Origin: Rickettsia typhi | Lineage (GTDB): Bacteria; Pseudomonadota; Gammaproteobacteria; Burkholderiales; Burkholderiaceae_C | Reading direction: 5' to 3' | Assembly (NCBI GenBank): GCA_943325485.2 | Contig: CALPPP020000052.1 | Location: 1 to 7,704, forward strand | DNA: 7,704 nucleotides | Part shown: positions 5,142 through 7,704 of the stretch, in pieces | Numbering within the stretch: position 1 is the first letter of the stretch | How the letters are laid out: each line of letters begins with the position of its first letter | Position numbers and translations under genes: made by a program | Notes under the pieces: model-generated | Told to the model about the DNA's origin: nothing | Database searches by the model: none | What the model saw: only the letters and a program-made list of their open reading frames with translations

Positions 5142-6005
5142 ATGCTGACATTGTTGTTCGATGGTGTGGCCTACGGGATGTTGCTGTTCATCCTGTCGAT
5201 TGGCTTGGCGGTCACGCTGGGTTTGATGAATTTCATCAACTTGGCGCATGGCGCTTTTGCCATGGCTGGGGGCTACACCACGGTGCTGCTCATGCAGCAT
5301 GCAGGCCTGCCTTTTTTGTTGTGTGTGCCTTTAGCGTTCGTGGTCGCCGCATTGTTGGGTGCGCTCATGGAAGTCACGCTTTACCGGCGCATGTACAACA
5401 AACCCCACCTCGACCAAGTGCTGTTTTCGATTGGTTTGACTTTCATGGCCGTGGCTGGTGTGGACTACTTTGTCGGCTCCACCCAGCAACTGGTGCAACT
5501 GCCTGAGTTCTTAAAAGGACGCACCGAGCTTTGGGACGGCGCTTTGGGCATGGGCCACTACCGCTTGGCCATCATCGCGGTGTGTGCGGTATTGGCGCTG
5601 GTGCTTCAGCTGCTGCTGGTAGGCACGCGCTTTGGCGCTCAATTAAGAGCAGCTGTGGACAACCAACGCGTAGCCGCAGGATTGGGCATCGATGTGAACA
5701 AGGTGTTTTTGCTTACCTTCGCGATGGGCTCTGGTCTGGCAGGTTTGGGTGGTGCTTTAGGCGCAGAGGTGCTGGGCTTGGACCCCATCTTCCCACTCAA
5801 GTTCATGATTTACTTTTTGATCGTGGTAGCAGTGGGTGGCACCTCAGGCTTGACGGGCCCCCTGTTGGCAGCCTTGCTTTTGGGCATCGCGGATGTGGCG
5901 GGCAAATACTACATCCCTAAGTTGGGCGCATTCATTGTCTACAGCTTGATGATCTTGATTCTTTTGTGGCGACCCCAAGGCTTGTTTTCGCGGGGTGGCA
6001 AATGA
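5142..6005 (+). CDS. ABC importer inner-membrane permease, LivH type
   Basis: This is a 287-residue integral membrane protein with about eight hydrophobic segments. The N-terminal signature GLMNFINLAHGAFAMAGGY (27-45) is characteristic of LivH-type permeases. The cytoplasmic coupling loop, about 161-190, contains GTRFGAQLRAAVDNQ and GLGIDV and is expected to contact the ATPases. The final segment ends with LLWRPQGLFSRGG. The length is normal. The ATG is 8 bp after the binding-protein stop and has no strong ribosome-binding site, so translation is probably coupled. It pairs with the next gene to form the heterodimeric channel. Confidence 0.93.
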   Translation: MLTLLFDGVAYGMLLFILSIGLAVTLGLMNFINLAHGAFAMAGGYTTVLLMQHAGLPFLLCVPLAFVVAALLGALMEVTLYRRMYNKPHLDQVLFSIGLTFMAVAGVDYFVGSTQQLVQLPEFLKGRTELWDGALGMGHYRLAIIAVCAVLALVLQLLLVGTRFGAQLRAAVDNQRVAAGLGIDVNKVFLLTFAMGSGLAGLGGALGAEVLGLDPIFPLKFMIYFLIVVAVGGTSGLTGPLLAALLLGIADVAGKYYIPKLGAFIVYSLMILILLWRPQGLFSRGGK

Positions 6006-6961
6006 GCGGTGTAGCGCACAGTCTTCGCATTTATGCCAAACCTCGGTGGTGGGAGTTTGCGTTATGGGCTTTCTTGCTGTGCCTGCCCCTGTTGCTGCCA
6101 ACACATGCTTTGTTGATCAGTGAAATCACCATCATTGCGCTGTTTGCCATGTCTTTGGATTTGATTTTGGGCTACAGCGGCATCGTGTCTTTAGGGCATG
6201 CGGCGTTTTTTGGCATGGGTGCTTACAGCGCCGCTTTGTTTGCCAAGCACATCAACCCTGACCCCTTGCTGGGTTTGGCAGTTGCAACAGCGGTCACAGC
6301 CTTGTTGGGTGCTTTTTGCAGCTTGGGTGTTTTGCGTGGTTCGGATTTGACCCGCTTGATGGTGACGCTGGGCGTGGCTTTGATCCTGCAAGAGTTGGCC
6401 AACAAATTGGACTTCATCACCGGAGGCGCCGACGGTTTGCAAGGCGTGGTCATGGGGCCTGTGTTGGGGCAGTTTGATTTTGACTTGATGGGCCAAACCG
6501 CTGCTTGGTATGCATTGGCAGTTGCACTGTGTGTCTTTGTGCTGTTGCGTCAAGTGGTTGTTTCTCCTTTTGGTTTCAGTTTGCAAGCCATACGCGACAA
6601 CGCTTTACGCGCACAAGCCATTGGCATACCTGTTCATGCCCGTTTGATAGCAGCTTACACATTGGCGGCGGCCTTGGCGGGCATGGCGGGTGGTTTGCAA
6701 GCCCAAACCACGGGCTTTGCATCGCTGGATGTGTTTGGTTTTGATCGCTCAGCGGATGTGTTGCTGATGCTGGTCATTGGTGGCACGGGATGGTTGTGGG
6801 GCGGCATCATTGGGGCTGTGGTGTTCAAGAGTTTGCACAGCATCATCTCGGCTTGGACGCCGCAGTACTGGACGTTTTGGTTGGGGCTCTTCTTGGTGTT
6901 GCTGATGTTGGTGGGCCGTGCCCGCTTGCTTCGCCCTTGGACATGGGGTCGACGCGCATGA
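6002..6961 (+). CDS. ABC importer inner-membrane permease, LivM type
   Basis: The protein has 319 residues from ATG 6002, overlapping the previous stop in an ATGA (6002-6005); an upstream in-frame GTG at 5966 would lie inside the preceding gene and is less likely. LivM features are SLDLILGYSGIVSLGHAAFFGMGAY (51-75, conserved around GYSG and LGHAAFFG), TGGADGL (140-146), the coupling loop SLQAIRDNALRAQAIGI (193-209), and a C-terminal membrane stretch with GGTGWLWGGIIGA (260-272). The N-terminus carries a short basic stretch before the first membrane segment. The ATGA overlaps on both sides indicate one polycistronic, coupled operon. Confidence 0.93.
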   Translation: MSGVAHSLRIYAKPRWWEFALWAFLLCLPLLLPTHALLISEITIIALFAMSLDLILGYSGIVSLGHAAFFGMGAYSAALFAKHINPDPLLGLAVATAVTALLGAFCSLGVLRGSDLTRLMVTLGVALILQELANKLDFITGGADGLQGVVMGPVLGQFDFDLMGQTAAWYALAVALCVFVLLRQVVVSPFGFSLQAIRDNALRAQAIGIPVHARLIAAYTLAAALAGMAGGLQAQTTGFASLDVFGFDRSADVLLMLVIGGTGWLWGGIIGAVVFKSLHSIISAWTPQYWTFWLGLFLVLLMLVGRARLLRPWTWGRRA

Positions 6962-7704
6962 CCTCAGCCATCGTTTTATCCTGCGAGGGCTTGGTCAAGC
7001 GTTTTGGTGGCATCACCGCCACGGACAACGTCAGTTTGCAGTTGCTGCGTGGCGCTCGTCATGCCCTGATTGGCCCCAACGGTGCAGGCAAAACCACGCT
7101 CATCAATTTGTTCACTGGCGTGTTGCCACCCACTGCTGGCAGCATTCGTCTGCTGGGTGAAGACATCACTCATTTGGCACCGCATCAGCGTGTGCAACGT
7201 GGGTTGGTACGGACCTTTCAAATCAACCAATTGTTTAACGGGCTCACACCTTTGCAAACATTGGCCATGACCGTCTCACAACACCTAGGGATGGGTGCAT
7301 CAGCGCTGCGACCGCTGGGGCATGACCCGCGTGTTGCTGAGCGCTGTGAAAGCTTGTTAAGCCAATTTCATTTGCTGGAGGTCATGGACCAAGCCACACA
7401 GCAACTTGCCTATGGCAAACGACGTTTACTGGAAATGGCGATTGCCTTGGCTTGTGAGCCCAGTGTGCTGTTACTGGATGAACCGGTGGCGGGTGTGCCT
7501 GCGGGTGAGCGTGAAGAACTTTTGCGCACCGTGGCGGCATTGCCAGCGGATGTGAGCGTCTTGCTGATCGAACACGACATGGACTTGGTGTTCAGCTTTG
7601 CCAAAAGCATGACGGTGATGGTCAATGGTGCGGTGCTGACAGAAGGCACACCTGCAGAGATGGCGGCGGATCCGCGTGTACGCGAGGTTTACTTGGGTCA
7701 TGGA
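6958..7704 (+). CDS. ABC importer ATP-binding protein, LivG type (partial at right edge)
   Basis: Translation starts at ATG 6958, inside an ATGA overlap with the LivM-type gene, and 249 codons are in view without a stop. The family is about 250-260 residues, so almost all of it is present. All ATPase motifs are seen: Walker A GPNGAGKTT (39-47), Q-loop Gln88 (RTFQINQLF), signature LAYGKRR (150-156) in place of the canonical LSGGQ, Walker B VLLLDEP (170-176) with catalytic Glu175, and H-loop His206 (LIEHDMDL). Lys at the last signature position, where Gln is common, is a variation I believe occurs in this subfamily and does not suggest inactivity. A second ATPase (LivF type) would be expected just downstream. 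Confidence 0.93.
   Translation, partial: MTSAIVLSCEGLVKRFGGITATDNVSLQLLRGARHALIGPNGAGKTTLINLFTGVLPPTAGSIRLLGEDITHLAPHQRVQRGLVRTFQINQLFNGLTPLQTLAMTVSQHLGMGASALRPLGHDPRVAERCESLLSQFHLLEVMDQATQQLAYGKRRLLEMAIALACEPSVLLLDEPVAGVPAGEREELLRTVAALPADVSVLLIEHDMDLVFSFAKSMTVMVNGAVLTEGTPAEMAADPRVREVYLGHG

Noticed and set aside
5966..6001. GTG start for the LivM-type permease inside the LivH-type gene
   Set aside because: The ATGA overlap at 6002 is the usual junction in these operons and gives the normal family length.
1..7704. CRISPR arrays, insertion sequences, tRNAs, phage or toxin-antitoxin genes
   Set aside because: I saw no spaced direct repeats, transposase motifs, terminal inverted repeats, tRNA cloverleaf patterns or toxin-antitoxin gene pairs; the window is fully explained by metabolic and transport genes.

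Overview
The window looks like ordinary chromosome from a betaproteobacterium, most likely Burkholderiales and probably Comamonadaceae. That placement rests on protein character, moderately high GC, and a typical accessory aromatic-catabolism layout. It is an inference from pattern recognition; no database search was possible. No rRNA, tRNA, CRISPR array, insertion sequence or phage gene was seen.

Layout. (1) 1-653, minus strand: the N-terminal part of a crotonase-fold enoyl-CoA hydratase, cut by the left edge. (2) 703-1566, plus strand: a metal-dependent amidohydrolase of the PF04909 type, divergent from the crotonase, with a 49 bp gap containing an 8 bp perfect inverted repeat. The pair resembles the CouM (hydratase) and CouO (4-hydroxyphenyl-beta-ketoacyl-CoA hydrolase) steps of side-chain shortening of p-coumaroyl/feruloyl-CoA. 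(3) 1685-1873, plus: a 62-residue protein with one membrane segment and no recognised family. (4) 1912-3030, minus: a short MetE-like zinc methyltransferase that has only the C-terminal catalytic half. A hairpin separates its 3' end from the small gene. (5) 3139-3894, plus: a GntR/FCD-family regulator divergent from the MetE-like gene. Two GTATAC-type near-palindromes, 63 bp centre to centre, lie in the shared control region. (6) 3964-7704, plus: a tightly packed ABC importer operon of the branched-chain amino acid/aromatic acid (HAAT) type. It encodes a periplasmic binding protein, two membrane permeases and a first ATPase. ATGA overlaps join the permease and ATPase genes, and the ATPase runs to the window's right edge.

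How the genes may work together. The simplest reading is a lignin-phenylpropanoid locus. The HAAT importer would bring in an aromatic acid, as CouPSTU-type systems do in Rhodopseudomonas. The CoA thioester would then be hydrated by the crotonase and, after an oxidation step encoded elsewhere, cleaved by the amidohydrolase. The GntR regulator probably controls the MetE-like gene and itself, and perhaps the importer. The fit of the MetE-like gene is unclear: it may simply be a neighbour, or it may handle a methyl group or methionine supply. The substrate of the importer is not proven by the sequence.

The most interesting points are the paired operator sites six helical turns apart, the possible leaderless start of the regulator, the inverted repeat that covers the amidohydrolase start codon, and the unknown small membrane protein with a strong internal ribosome-binding site. 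I found no convincing sign of a wholly new system.
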